From NCBI RefSeq assembly GCF_004570325.1, contig NZ_SPQO01000016.1, positions 1 to 64,000 on the forward strand: a stretch of DNA of 64,000 nucleotides, read 5' to 3'. Below, piece by piece: positions 56,650 to 64,000 of this stretch (position 1 is its first letter; each line of letters opens with the position of its first letter). The translations under genes and the position numbers were made by a program. A model generated the notes under the pieces. That model saw only the letters and a program-made list of their open reading frames with translations. It searched no databases and was not told where the DNA came from. Source of the DNA: Mycobacterium sp. PS03-16 (GTDB lineage Bacteria; Actinomycetota; Actinomycetes; Mycobacteriales; Mycobacteriaceae).

Positions 56650-58541
56650 CCGGGCCGATGGGCCGGCCGCTGCGCGGGCTGCCGCAGGCGCCGGCCGAAC
56701 GCACCCGCGACTTCCGCGGCTCGGCGCTGCGCCTGGTGAAGCGGCTGACGCCGCAGCGGGGGCTGACGGCGCTGGTGATCGCGCTCGGCGTGGCCGGCAT
56801 CGCGCTCGGGGTGATCGGGCCGCGCATCCTGGGCCATGCGACCGATCTGCTGTTCAACGGGGTGATCGGGCGGCAGCTGCCCGCCGGGCTGACCAAGGAG
56901 CAGGCGATCGAGGCGGCCCGGGCGCGGGGCGACGACACGTTTGCCGACCTGCTGTCCGGGATGGCGGTGGTGCCGGGTCAGGGTATCGACTTCGGCGCCG
57001 TCGCCCGCACCCTGCTCCTCGCGCTCGGCCTCTATGTGGTTGCCGCACTGCTGGTCTGGCTGCAGGCCCGGCTGCTCAACGTGACCGTGCAGCGCACGAT
57101 GGTGACGCTGCGCGCCGACGTGCAGGCCAAGGTGCACCGGCTGCCGCTGTCCTACTTCGACACCCGCCAGCGCGGTGAGGTGCTCAGCCGCGTCACCAAC
57201 GACGTGGACAACATCCAGACCTCACTGACCCTCACCATCAGCCAATTGCTCACCTCCCTGCTCACTCTCGTGGCGGTGCTGGTCATGATGCTGACGATCT
57301 CGCCGCTGCTGGCGTTGATCACGGTACTGGCGCTGCCCCTGTCGCTGCTGGTGACCCGCTGGATCACCCGGCGCTCCCAGCGGATGTTCGTCGCTCAGTG
57401 GCGCAACACCGGCCGGCTCAACGCCCACATCGAGGAGACCTACAGCGGGTTCACGATCGTCAAGACCTTCGGCCACCGCGCGGCCGCCCAGGAGAAGTTC
57501 CGCGAACTCAACGACGACGTGTACCAGTCGGCGTTCGGCGCCCAGTTCTTCTCGGGCCTGGTGGCGCCGGCGACGATGTTCATCGGCAACCTCTCCTATG
57601 TCGCGGTGGCGGTGATCGGCGGACTGCAGGTCGCCACCGGGCAGATCACGCTGGGCAGCATCCAGGCCTTCATCCAGTACGTGCGGCAGTTCAACCAGCC
57701 GCTCACCCAGGTCGCCGGCATGTACAACACGCTGCAGTCCGGGATCGCCAGCGCCGAGCGGGTGTTCGAGCTGCTCGACGCCGACGAGCAGCCGCCCGAC
57801 CGCGACACCGTGCTGCCCCTGCCGCGGGGTCGGGTGGAGTTCGACCGCGTCAGCTTCGGCTACCTGCCCGGCACCCCGGTGATCGAGGACCTGTCGCTGG
57901 TCGCCGAACCCGGCTCCACGGTCGCCATCGTCGGCCCGACCGGGGCGGGTAAGACCACGCTGGTCAACCTGCTGATGCGGTTCTACGACGTCGACTCGGG
58001 CCGCATCCTGCTCGACGGTGTGGACATCGCCACCGTCGCCCGGCACGAGCTGCGGTCGCGGATCGGCATGGTGCTGCAGGACACCTGGCTGTTCGCCGGC
58101 ACGATTTACGACAACATCGCCTACGGCCGGCCGGACGCGGGTGAGGACGAGGTCGTCGCCGCGGCGCGGGCGGCCTACGTCGACCGGTTCGTGCACATGC
58201 TGCCCGACGGCTACCAGACCCGGGTCAGCGACGACGGCGGCGCGATCAGCGCCGGGGAGAAGCAGCTGATCACGATCGCGCGGGCGGTGCTGGCGCAGCC
58301 CAGGCTGCTGGTGCTCGACGAGGCGACCAGCTCGGTGGACACCCGCACCGAACTGCTGATCCAGCAGGCGCTGGCCGAACTGCGCAGGGACCGGACGAGT
58401 TTCATCATCGCCCACCGCCTGTCGACGATCCGCGACGCCGACCTGATCCTCGTCATGGAGAACGGGCGGATCGTCGAACGCGGCACGCACACCGAACTCG
58501 TCGCCCGTCGCGGCGAATACTGGTCCATGACACAGGTTTAA
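56646..58541 (+). CDS. ABC exporter half-transporter, catalytic half
   Basis: This 631-aa protein has a TMD (about 40-370) with a periplasmic insertion between helices 1 and 2, and an NBD (about 390-631). The NBD has Walker [13 protein letters not shown], canonical Walker [13 protein letters not shown] and H-loop [10 protein letters not shown], but a degenerate signature, [13 protein letters not shown]. It complements the previous gene's protein, giving one competent and one degenerate site. The substrate is not known; lipids or drugs are plausible. It corresponds to Rv1272c. Confidence 0.9.
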   Translation: MTGPMGRPLRGLPQAPAERTRDFRGSALRLVKRLTPQRGLTALVIALGVAGIALGVIGPRILGHATDLLFNGVIGRQLPAGLTKEQAIEAARARGDDTFADLLSGMAVVPGQGIDFGAVARTLLLALGLYVVAALLVWLQARLLNVTVQRTMVTLRADVQAKVHRLPLSYFDTRQRGEVLSRVTNDVDNIQTSLTLTISQLLTSLLTLVAVLVMMLTISPLLALITVLALPLSLLVTRWITRRSQRMFVAQWRNTGRLNAHIEETYSGFTIVKTFGHRAAAQEKFRELNDDVYQSAFGAQFFSGLVAPATMFIGNLSYVAVAVIGGLQVATGQITLGSIQAFIQYVRQFNQPLTQVAGMYNTLQSGIASAERVFELLDADEQPPDRDTVLPLPRGRVEFDRVSFGYLPGTPVIEDLSLVAEPGSTVAIVGPTGAGKTTLVNLLMRFYDVDSGRILLDGVDIATVARHELRSRIGMVLQDTWLFAGTIYDNIAYGRPDAGEDEVVAAARAAYVDRFVHMLPDGYQTRVSDDGGAISAGEKQLITIARAVLAQPRLLVLDEATSSVDTRTELLIQQALAELRRDRTSFIIAHRLSTIRDADLILVMENGRIVERGTHTELVARRGEYWSMTQV

Positions 58542-58601
58542 GCACGTCGCTGGTTGGCAATCCGCCCCGCGCACGCGACCGGGTCGGGCAGGATGCCCGC
58601 T

Positions 58602-60779
58602 ATGGCGAGCACCACCGTGCACACGTTCTGCCGGTACTGCCTGGCATCGTGCGGGGTGGAGGTGACCGTCGAGGACAACCGCGTTCGCAAGATCTCCGCC
58701 GACCGGCAGAACCCGCACAGCTGGCACGACTTCTGCGCCAAGGGCCGCACCGCCGCCCAGCTGGTCGAGCACCCCCGCCGGATCCGCACCCCGATGCGGC
58801 GAATTGGCGACCGCTACGTGGAGGCCACCTGGGAGGAGGCGATCAGCGACATCGCGGCCCGGATGACCGCCGCGATCGCCGCCGACGGACCCGACGCGGT
58901 CGCCAGCTACTACGGCAACCCCAGCGGCTTCTCCGGTTCGAACGTGATGTTCATGAACGCCTGGCTCGACGCGGTCGGCACCCACAACCGGTACGCCGTG
59001 GGGTCGGTCGACCAGAACGCCATGCACGTGGTGGCCGAGGCGATGTACGGGTCGATGCTCATGGCGCCGGTCTCCGACATCGACCACTGCGATCACTTCC
59101 TGCTGATCGGGACGAATCCCGCGGTGAGCGCCTGGAATTGGCTGGAGACGGTACCCGGCGGGTGGCGGCGCGCGCTGGCCCGGCAGAAGGCGGGCGCCAG
59201 GATGGTCGTCGTCGACCCGGTGCGGACCGAGAGCGCCGAGAAGGCCGACCTGCACCTGGCCGTGCGCCCCGGTCAGGACTGGGCGCTGCTGCTGGCGCTG
59301 GTGAAGGTGGTGCTCGACGAGGGACTCGAGCACCGGCAGGACTGCGCGGACCTGGCGGTCGGCGTCGATACCCTGCGCGCGCTGGTGGCCGCGGCCGACC
59401 TCGACGATCTGGCCGCGCGCTGCGGCATCGACCGCGCGGTGCTCGAGGCCGAGGCGCGCGACTTCGCCGGCGCGCGCGGCGCGATGGTGGTGACCCGCAC
59501 CGGGGTGTCGCTGCACGCCGCGGGCACCGTGGCCGAATGGCTCGGTCAGGTGCTCAACGTGATCACCGGGCGCATGGACCGGCCGGGCGGACGGCGCTTC
59601 GAACGCGGCTACGTCGACGCGCTGCGCCTGGCCGAGCTCGCCAAGGGCACCCCGCACACCAGCCGGGTGGCCGGGCGCCCCATGGTCACCGGCGCGCACG
59701 CGCTGGCCGAATTGCCCGACGAGATCACCACCCCCGGCCCCGGTCAGATCAAGGCGCTGGTCATCAACTGCGGCAATCCGGTGGTGTCCGGACCGGACGG
59801 GGCCAAGCTGGACCGCGCGCTGGCCACGCTGGATCTGCTGGTGGTGATCGACCTGGTGCAGCGGGAGAGCCACCGGCACGCGCACTGGCTGCTGCCCGCC
59901 GCGCACTGGTTGGAGCGCGACGACCTGCTGGCGTTCACCAGCAGCATGCACGACGAGCCGTTCGTCCAACTCGGCCGGCGGGCGGTGGACCCGCCCGCCG
60001 GGGTGCGCGAGGAGTGGCAGATTTTCACCGACCTCGCGCTGGCGATGCGCCGGCCGCTGTTCGGGGTGCGCGGGCTGAATGCGTTCGTGCGCGCCACCCG
60101 CCGGGTGGCCGCGGTCTGCGGCCGTCCCGCCCTGGCGTTCGGACCGCAGTGGATCAACCGGATCGTGGTCGCGACGTCGCGAAAGGTCAACGGCCGCAAG
60201 CTGCGCTGGCGGGACGTCGTCGCGCATCCGCACGGGCTGGTGCTGGGGCCGCGCGAGTACGGGCACTTCCGCGCGGCGTTGCGCACCCCGGACGGCAAGG
60301 TGCACGTCGCGCCGCCGGAGTTCGTCGCGCGGGCGCGCGAACTGCTCGCCGCCGGGCCGCCGTCAGCGCCCCCGGGTTACCCGTTCGAGCTCGGTAACCG
60401 GCGCCACCGGCACTCGATGAACTCCTGGCTCAACGACCTGCCCGCGCTGCATCCGGCGGGTAAGCGCAGTGAGGTGGTGATCCACCCCGACGACGCGGCG
60501 GCGCTGGACATCGCCGACGGCGACCGGGTGCGGGTGTTCTCCCCCGTCGGTGCGGTGGAACTGCCTGCCGCGGTGAGCGACCGCCCGCGACCGGGCCAGG
60601 TGATCGTCGACCACGGGTGGGGGTCGCGGATCTTCGATCCGCGCGGCGGCGGCGCACCGCAGTCCTACGGCGTCAACCGCAACCTGCTCGCCGACGGCGA
60701 CTCCCTGGACCCGCTGTCGCAGACCTCCACGCTGGGCGGTGTCCACGTCGGGATCGAGAAGGTGTGCGGGTCCGGTTAG
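58602..60779 (+). CDS. Molybdopterin-dependent oxidoreductase
   Basis: This 725-aa enzyme is of the DMSO-reductase superfamily. An N-terminal 4Fe-4S motif uses C10, C13, C17 and C45. A molybdopterin domain follows (SYYGNPSGFSGSNVMF; LLIGTNPAVSAWNW; MVVVDPVRTESAEKADLHLAVRPGQDWALLLAL), and a C-terminal molybdopterin-dinucleotide-binding domain (about 600-725: VVIHPDDAAALDIADGDRVRVFSP). There is no TAT signal, so it is likely cytosolic. No electron-transfer subunit is adjacent and the substrate is unknown. The ATG at 58602 was chosen over one at 58554 to match the family N-terminus. Confidence 0.9.
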   Translation: MASTTVHTFCRYCLASCGVEVTVEDNRVRKISADRQNPHSWHDFCAKGRTAAQLVEHPRRIRTPMRRIGDRYVEATWEEAISDIAARMTAAIAADGPDAVASYYGNPSGFSGSNVMFMNAWLDAVGTHNRYAVGSVDQNAMHVVAEAMYGSMLMAPVSDIDHCDHFLLIGTNPAVSAWNWLETVPGGWRRALARQKAGARMVVVDPVRTESAEKADLHLAVRPGQDWALLLALVKVVLDEGLEHRQDCADLAVGVDTLRALVAAADLDDLAARCGIDRAVLEAEARDFAGARGAMVVTRTGVSLHAAGTVAEWLGQVLNVITGRMDRPGGRRFERGYVDALRLAELAKGTPHTSRVAGRPMVTGAHALAELPDEITTPGPGQIKALVINCGNPVVSGPDGAKLDRALATLDLLVVIDLVQRESHRHAHWLLPAAHWLERDDLLAFTSSMHDEPFVQLGRRAVDPPAGVREEWQIFTDLALAMRRPLFGVRGLNAFVRATRRVAAVCGRPALAFGPQWINRIVVATSRKVNGRKLRWRDVVAHPHGLVLGPREYGHFRAALRTPDGKVHVAPPEFVARARELLAAGPPSAPPGYPFELGNRRHRHSMNSWLNDLPALHPAGKRSEVVIHPDDAAALDIADGDRVRVFSPVGAVELPAAVSDRPRPGQVIVDHGWGSRIFDPRGGGAPQSYGVNRNLLADGDSLDPLSQTSTLGGVHVGIEKVCGSG

Positions 60780-61339
60780 AGCTGCGGGCCCTCGGCGCGC
60801 AGCTCGTCGACGGTGGACATCGCCTCGCGCAACTTGGCCAGCCACTCGTCGGCGTGCTCGCCGACCAGGCGCACCGACCAGGCCAGCGCATCCGACCGCG
60901 ACCGGGCCACACCGGCGTCGACCAGCGTGTCGAGGACCTGCCGCTCCGACTGCCGCAGCCGGGTCATCACCGGAACCGCGATGTGGGTGAACAGGATTCG
61001 CTCGGCATGCTCGGCGTCACCGACCTCTACACCCCACGACACCTTGCGGCCGTAGCGGGCCTCGGCCTCGTCGGCGATCTGCATTCGCTCGGGCCGGGTC
61101 TGCTCCCGGAATCGGGCGGCGCGGCCCGACGCGCGGGCCTCGCTGTCCTGCTCACCGGAATCGGCGAGCCGGCCGATCACGGTGATCTCCTCGCGGTCGA
61201 CCACCACGGTGGGGTCACCGCTGAACCAGCCGTCGGGGATCCGGCCGGCGAACCAGTCGCCGGCGTCGCCCGCATCGGGCTGCTGTGCTTGCTGCCAGCC
61301 GCCGGAACGTCCGCGGCCGCGACGATGATGTGCCTTCAT
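60776..61339 (-). CDS. Ribbon-helix-helix-like protein, function unknown
   Basis: This 187-aa protein has a basic N-terminus (MKAHHRRGRGRSGGWQQ), a middle part with GWFSGDPTVVVDREEITVIGRLAD, and a C-terminal helical segment SERQVLDTLVDAGVARSRSDALAWSVRLVGEHADEWLAKLREAM that resembles ribbon-helix-helix proteins of mycobacteria. It may bind DNA. Two tandem 8-bp repeats overlap its start codon and could be its operator. Its last 4 nt overlap the end of the convergent molybdopterin gene. Confidence 0.65.
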   Translation of the reverse strand: MKAHHRRGRGRSGGWQQAQQPDAGDAGDWFAGRIPDGWFSGDPTVVVDREEITVIGRLADSGEQDSEARASGRAARFREQTRPERMQIADEAEARYGRKVSWGVEVGDAEHAERILFTHIAVPVMTRLRQSERQVLDTLVDAGVARSRSDALAWSVRLVGEHADEWLAKLREAMSTVDELRAEGPQL

Positions 61340-61354
61340 GATTACATGATTACA
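61339..61354. repeat. Tandem TGATTACA repeat at a start codon
   Basis: TGATTACATGATTACA is two perfect 8-bp copies in an AT-rich patch of a GC-rich genome. Its first base is the last base of the ATG (complement) at 61337-61339 of the ribbon-helix-helix-like gene. It is a plausible autoregulatory operator. Confidence 0.55.
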
Positions 61355-61495
61355 CCGTTGCAGCGCTTGTGGTGGGTGTTCACCGACCGCGAACGACGCC
61401 GCCATCCGTGGGCCGCCGTGCCGGGTATCGGGGTCGCCTAGGGTCGAGCGCAGCAGTGCCGCACTGCGCCGATGCACCCGACGAGAGGAGTACGC

Positions 61496-62350
61496 GTGAC
61501 CGGTCAATGGCTGCCCGACCCGGAAGGCCGCTACGACTACCGCTGGTGGGACGGCCAGACCTGGACCGACCAGGTGTCCGACCGGGGCCAGGTGGTCACC
61601 GCCCCGCTGAGCGGTCCCCCGGCGGGGGCGCCGCAGGCGGTGGGCGCACCGTCGCCCGCGCCCGCAGCCGCCGGCGACGGCTTCGCCGGCATCTCCGGCG
61701 ACCTGGTCGACGGCCGCTTCAGCGAGAAGGAAGCGGCTGCGGTCGCGAACCAGAACATCAAGATGCTGCGGGTCCGGTTGGGCGAACCGTTCATGGCGCG
61801 CCAGGGCTCGATGGTCGCCTACCAGGGCAACGTCGACTTCGCGTTCGAGGGCGGCGGCGCGTCGAAGTTCATCAAGAAGGCGCTGACCGGGGAAGGCCTT
61901 CCGCTGATGCGGTGCCAGGGCCAGGGCGATGTGTTCCTCGCCGAACGCAACTACGACGTGCACCTGCTGAACCTGTCCAACGGCGGGCTGTCGATCAGCG
62001 GGAAGAACGTGCTGGCGTTCTCGGCCGGGCTGGACTGGAACATCGAGCGGGTGCGCGGCGGCAGCATGGCCACCGGCGGCCTGTTCAACACGACGCTGCG
62101 CGGCACCGGCTGGGTGGCACTGACCACCGACGGCCCGCCCGTCGTGCTCAACGCCGCCGAGGCGCCGACCTTCGCCGACACCAACGCCGTCGTCGCCTGG
62201 TCGGCCAACCTGCAGACCCAGCTGCGGACCAGCTTCAAGGCCGGCGCGCTGATCGGCCGCGGCTCCGGGGAAGCCATGCAGGTGGCGTTCTCCGGGCAGG
62301 GCTTCGTGATCGTGCAGCCGTCCGAGGGCGTGCAGATCCCGGCGCAGTAG
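61496..62350 (+). CDS. DUF2510-AIM24 family protein
   Basis: This 284-aa protein has an N-terminal DUF2510 segment (WLPDPEGRYDYRWWDGQTWTDQV, about 4-26), a Pro/Ala-rich linker (about 35-62), and an AIM24 beta domain (about 75-284: NIKMLRVRLGEPFMARQGSMVAYQG; FLAERNYDVHLLNLSNGGLSISGKNVLAFSAGLDW; LIGRGSGEAMQVAFSGQGFVIVQPSEG). AIM24 proteins have no established bacterial function. The GTG at 61496 follows GAGGAG. It reads into the acyl-CoA synthetase gene 5 nt later. Confidence 0.88.
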   Translation: MTGQWLPDPEGRYDYRWWDGQTWTDQVSDRGQVVTAPLSGPPAGAPQAVGAPSPAPAAAGDGFAGISGDLVDGRFSEKEAAAVANQNIKMLRVRLGEPFMARQGSMVAYQGNVDFAFEGGGASKFIKKALTGEGLPLMRCQGQGDVFLAERNYDVHLLNLSNGGLSISGKNVLAFSAGLDWNIERVRGGSMATGGLFNTTLRGTGWVALTTDGPPVVLNAAEAPTFADTNAVVAWSANLQTQLRTSFKAGALIGRGSGEAMQVAFSGQGFVIVQPSEGVQIPAQ

Positions 62351-62355
62351 CGATC

Positions 62356-63924
62356 ATGGCCGTCGACTGGGACACCGCCACCGTGGTCGGCACCTACGCC
62401 GGGCATCCGGGTCTGCTCTACCGCGACGGCCCCACCACGGTCGCGGAGCTGATCGAGGGCACCCGGTGCTGGACTGACCGCGTCTTCCTGGTGCACGGCG
62501 CCCGCCAGATCACCTACGCCGGCTTCCGGGGTGCGCTCGGCCCGGCCCGCGAGCACCTGGCGGACCTGGGCATCGGAGCGGGCGACCGCGTGCTGGTGTT
62601 CGGCTACAACAGCCCGGAGTGGGTCCTGGCCGTGTGGGCGCTGTGGCTGCACGGCGCCGTCCCGGTGCTGGGCAACCGGTGGTGGGGCGGCGCGGAGATC
62701 GCCCACGCGCTCGAACTTCTCGGCGTCCGCCACGTCCTCACCGACACCCCGCTGGACACCGCGACCCCGGCGAGCCCGCTGGCCGGGCTGGCCGCCGCCC
62801 TGGAGCACCCGGACCCGGACACCGCGCCTGCCGCGGCCGAGGCCGGCGTCGACGAGGTGGCACTCGTGCTGTTCACCTCCGGCAGCTCGGGAATGCCGAA
62901 AGCCGTTGAGCTGTCGCGCCGCTCGGTGATCGCCAACCAGCAGAACATCCTGGTGCGCAACGGCCGGCTGCCCCAGCGACTCGACGCCGGGTCCCCGCAG
63001 GCGGTCAGCCTGGCGAGCACGCCGATGTTCCACATCGGCGGATTGTCCAGCCTGCTCACGCATTTCCTGACCGGCGGCCGGATCGTGCTCACCCAGGGCC
63101 GGTTCGACGCCGCCGAGGTGATGGCGCTGGTCGAACGCGAACGCGTGCAGGTGTGGGGTGCGGTGCCCACCATGGCGATTCGCGTGCTCGAGCATCCTGA
63201 CTTCGGCACCTACGATCTGAGCAGCCTGCGCTCGTGGCCGCTGGGCGGCGCGCCGGTGCGCACCGAGCTGCTCGACCGCATCCGCACCGCGCTGCCCGGA
63301 CTGCGGGAGCGCGGGCTGTCCAACACCTGGGGGATGACCGAGGCCGGCGGCTTCCTCACCGTCGCCGACGGCCGGGACCTGGCTGCCCGGCCGGGCACCG
63401 TCGGCCGCCCCTATCCGGTGGTGGAACTGCGCATCGACCGGCCGGACGCCGACGGGGTCGGCGAGGTGCTGGCCCGCTCGCCCGCGGTGATGCTCGGATA
63501 CGCCGGCCTGCGGGCCGACGACACCGTCGACGCCGACGGCTGGCTGCACACCGGCGACCTCGGCCACGTCGACGACGACGGCTACCTGTACATCGACGGC
63601 CGCAGCAAGGACATCGTGATCCGCGGTGGTGAGAACATCGCGTGCCCGCACGTCGAGGCAGCGCTGGCCACCCACCCGGCCGTGGCGGACGCGGCCGCGC
63701 TCGGCGTGCCGCACGCCGATCTCGGCGAGGAGCTGGCTGCGGTGGTGGTCTACCGCGGCGCGCACGCGCCGTCCGTCGACGACCTGCGCCGCCACCTCGC
63801 AGGCGTGGTGTCGTCGTTCGCCGTTCCGACCCGCTGGCACATCACCGACCAACCGCTGCCGACGCTGGCCGGGGAGAAGGTGGACAAGAAGCGTCTGGCG
63901 GCGGGCTTCGCCGCCCACCCGTAG
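62356..63924 (+). CDS. Acyl-CoA synthetase (ANL superfamily)
   Basis: This 522-aa adenylating enzyme has the P-loop LVLFTSGSSGMPKAVELSRRS (about 174-194), the substrate-gate region TPMFHIGGLSSLL, the GMTEAGGF motif, the hinge YIDGRSKDIVIRGGENIACPHVE, and the C-terminal catalytic lysine in GEKVDKKRL. It should activate a fatty or aromatic acid to acyl-CoA. It begins 5 nt after the AIM24-family gene, suggesting co-transcription. The specific acid cannot be told. Confidence 0.9.
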   Translation: MAVDWDTATVVGTYAGHPGLLYRDGPTTVAELIEGTRCWTDRVFLVHGARQITYAGFRGALGPAREHLADLGIGAGDRVLVFGYNSPEWVLAVWALWLHGAVPVLGNRWWGGAEIAHALELLGVRHVLTDTPLDTATPASPLAGLAAALEHPDPDTAPAAAEAGVDEVALVLFTSGSSGMPKAVELSRRSVIANQQNILVRNGRLPQRLDAGSPQAVSLASTPMFHIGGLSSLLTHFLTGGRIVLTQGRFDAAEVMALVERERVQVWGAVPTMAIRVLEHPDFGTYDLSSLRSWPLGGAPVRTELLDRIRTALPGLRERGLSNTWGMTEAGGFLTVADGRDLAARPGTVGRPYPVVELRIDRPDADGVGEVLARSPAVMLGYAGLRADDTVDADGWLHTGDLGHVDDDGYLYIDGRSKDIVIRGGENIACPHVEAALATHPAVADAAALGVPHADLGEELAAVVVYRGAHAPSVDDLRRHLAGVVSSFAVPTRWHITDQPLPTLAGEKVDKKRLAAGFAAHP

Positions 63925-63941
63925 GGCACGCGGGGTCGGTT

Positions 63942-63962
63942 TACCCATACCCCCTATGGGTA
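63942..63962. promoter_or_regulatory. CsoR-family-type palindrome (copper or related sensor)
   Basis: TACCCATA, five C, then TATGGGTA form a perfect 8-bp inverted repeat; the core ATACCC...GGGTAT is the usual CsoR/CstR/RicR-family operator. A TATAAG -10-like element overlaps its right edge, 8 nt before the ATG at 63975. Binding would block a leaderless promoter. Confidence 0.6.
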
Positions 63963-63974
63963 TAAGCTGTCGGC

Positions 63975-64000
63975 ATGAGCATGGTTCTGAACGTCGACGG
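63975..64000 (+). CDS. Start of a probable heavy-metal-associated (CopZ-like) protein, truncated
   Basis: Only MSMVLNVDG can be read before the window ends. The pattern MxxxLxVDG matches the start of heavy-metal-associated domains, which continue MTCxHC. The upstream CsoR-type palindrome fits. It could also be another metal- or sulfur-stress gene. Confidence 0.4.

Noticed and set aside
57222..60305. A very long minus-strand open frame opposite the ABC and molybdopterin genes
   Set aside because: It is His/Gln/Arg/Asp-rich without any recognisable domain and lies antisense to two well-supported genes; long shadow frames are normal at this GC content.

Overview
The window is a high-GC actinobacterial chromosome segment, almost certainly from a Mycobacterium or a fast-growing relative (Mycolicibacterium). 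It carries an antigen 85-family mycolyltransferase, an F420-type (LLM) oxidoreductase, a mycofactocin-type dehydrogenase, a DUF222/HNH '13E12' protein, LprB/LprC-like lipoproteins and a Rho N-terminus of mycobacterial type. The order rho-thrB-thrC-hom-lysA-argS-tRNA-Arg at the left, cysD-cysNC-rrf2 in the middle, and oppBCDA, GMC oxidoreductase, SbcC/SbcD-like pair, SixA, lprC, lprB and two ABC exporters at the right resembles, from memory, the M. tuberculosis Rv1272c-Rv1297 region. Two large blocks appear inserted relative to that order.

Layout. 0-7.1 kb: aspartate-family amino acid operon argS-lysA-hom-thrC-thrB, read leftwards and followed by rho. 7.2-8.3 kb: tRNA-Arg(CCG) and an antigen 85-like enzyme. 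8.3-28.6 kb: accessory block with a membrane MASE1-PAS-SpoIIE phosphatase, a five-gene sulfotransferase/dehydrogenase operon, sugar-type oxidoreductases beside a glycosyltransferase, a NarL-type two-component system with a DUF4097-like membrane protein, and a 13E12 gene with a near-consensus SOS box. 28.6-33.2 kb: sulfate-activation operon cysD-cysNC-cysQ-isochorismatase-rrf2. 33.5-41.3 kb: envelope glycosylation block: two GT39 (ArnT/PMT-like) transferases around a GT2-GtrA fusion, a TcrXY-like two-component system and a small Gly/Pro-rich membrane protein. 41.4-46.8 kb: oligopeptide ABC importer oppBCDA. 46.8-58.5 kb: Lys/Ala/Pro-rich histone-like protein, GMC oxidoreductase, SbcC/SbcD-like pair, SixA, two lipoproteins and a heterodimeric ABC exporter. 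58.6-64 kb: molybdopterin oxidoreductase, ribbon-helix-helix-like protein, AIM24-family protein, acyl-CoA synthetase, and the start of a probable copper-chaperone gene behind a CsoR-type palindrome.

The most interesting signal is in the glycosylation block. PhoP-type direct repeats (7-bp units, TCACAGC-like, spaced every 11 bp) lie upstream of tcrX (three copies), of the distal GT39 gene (two) and of the GT2-GtrA/GT39 pair (two), with a weaker pair before the small Gly/Pro-rich protein. This predicts one autoregulated regulon that controls production, flipping and transfer of a polyprenyl-linked sugar outside the membrane. The assignment rests on reading the sequence by eye; no database search was possible. 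Functions are family-level unless a gene symbol is given.
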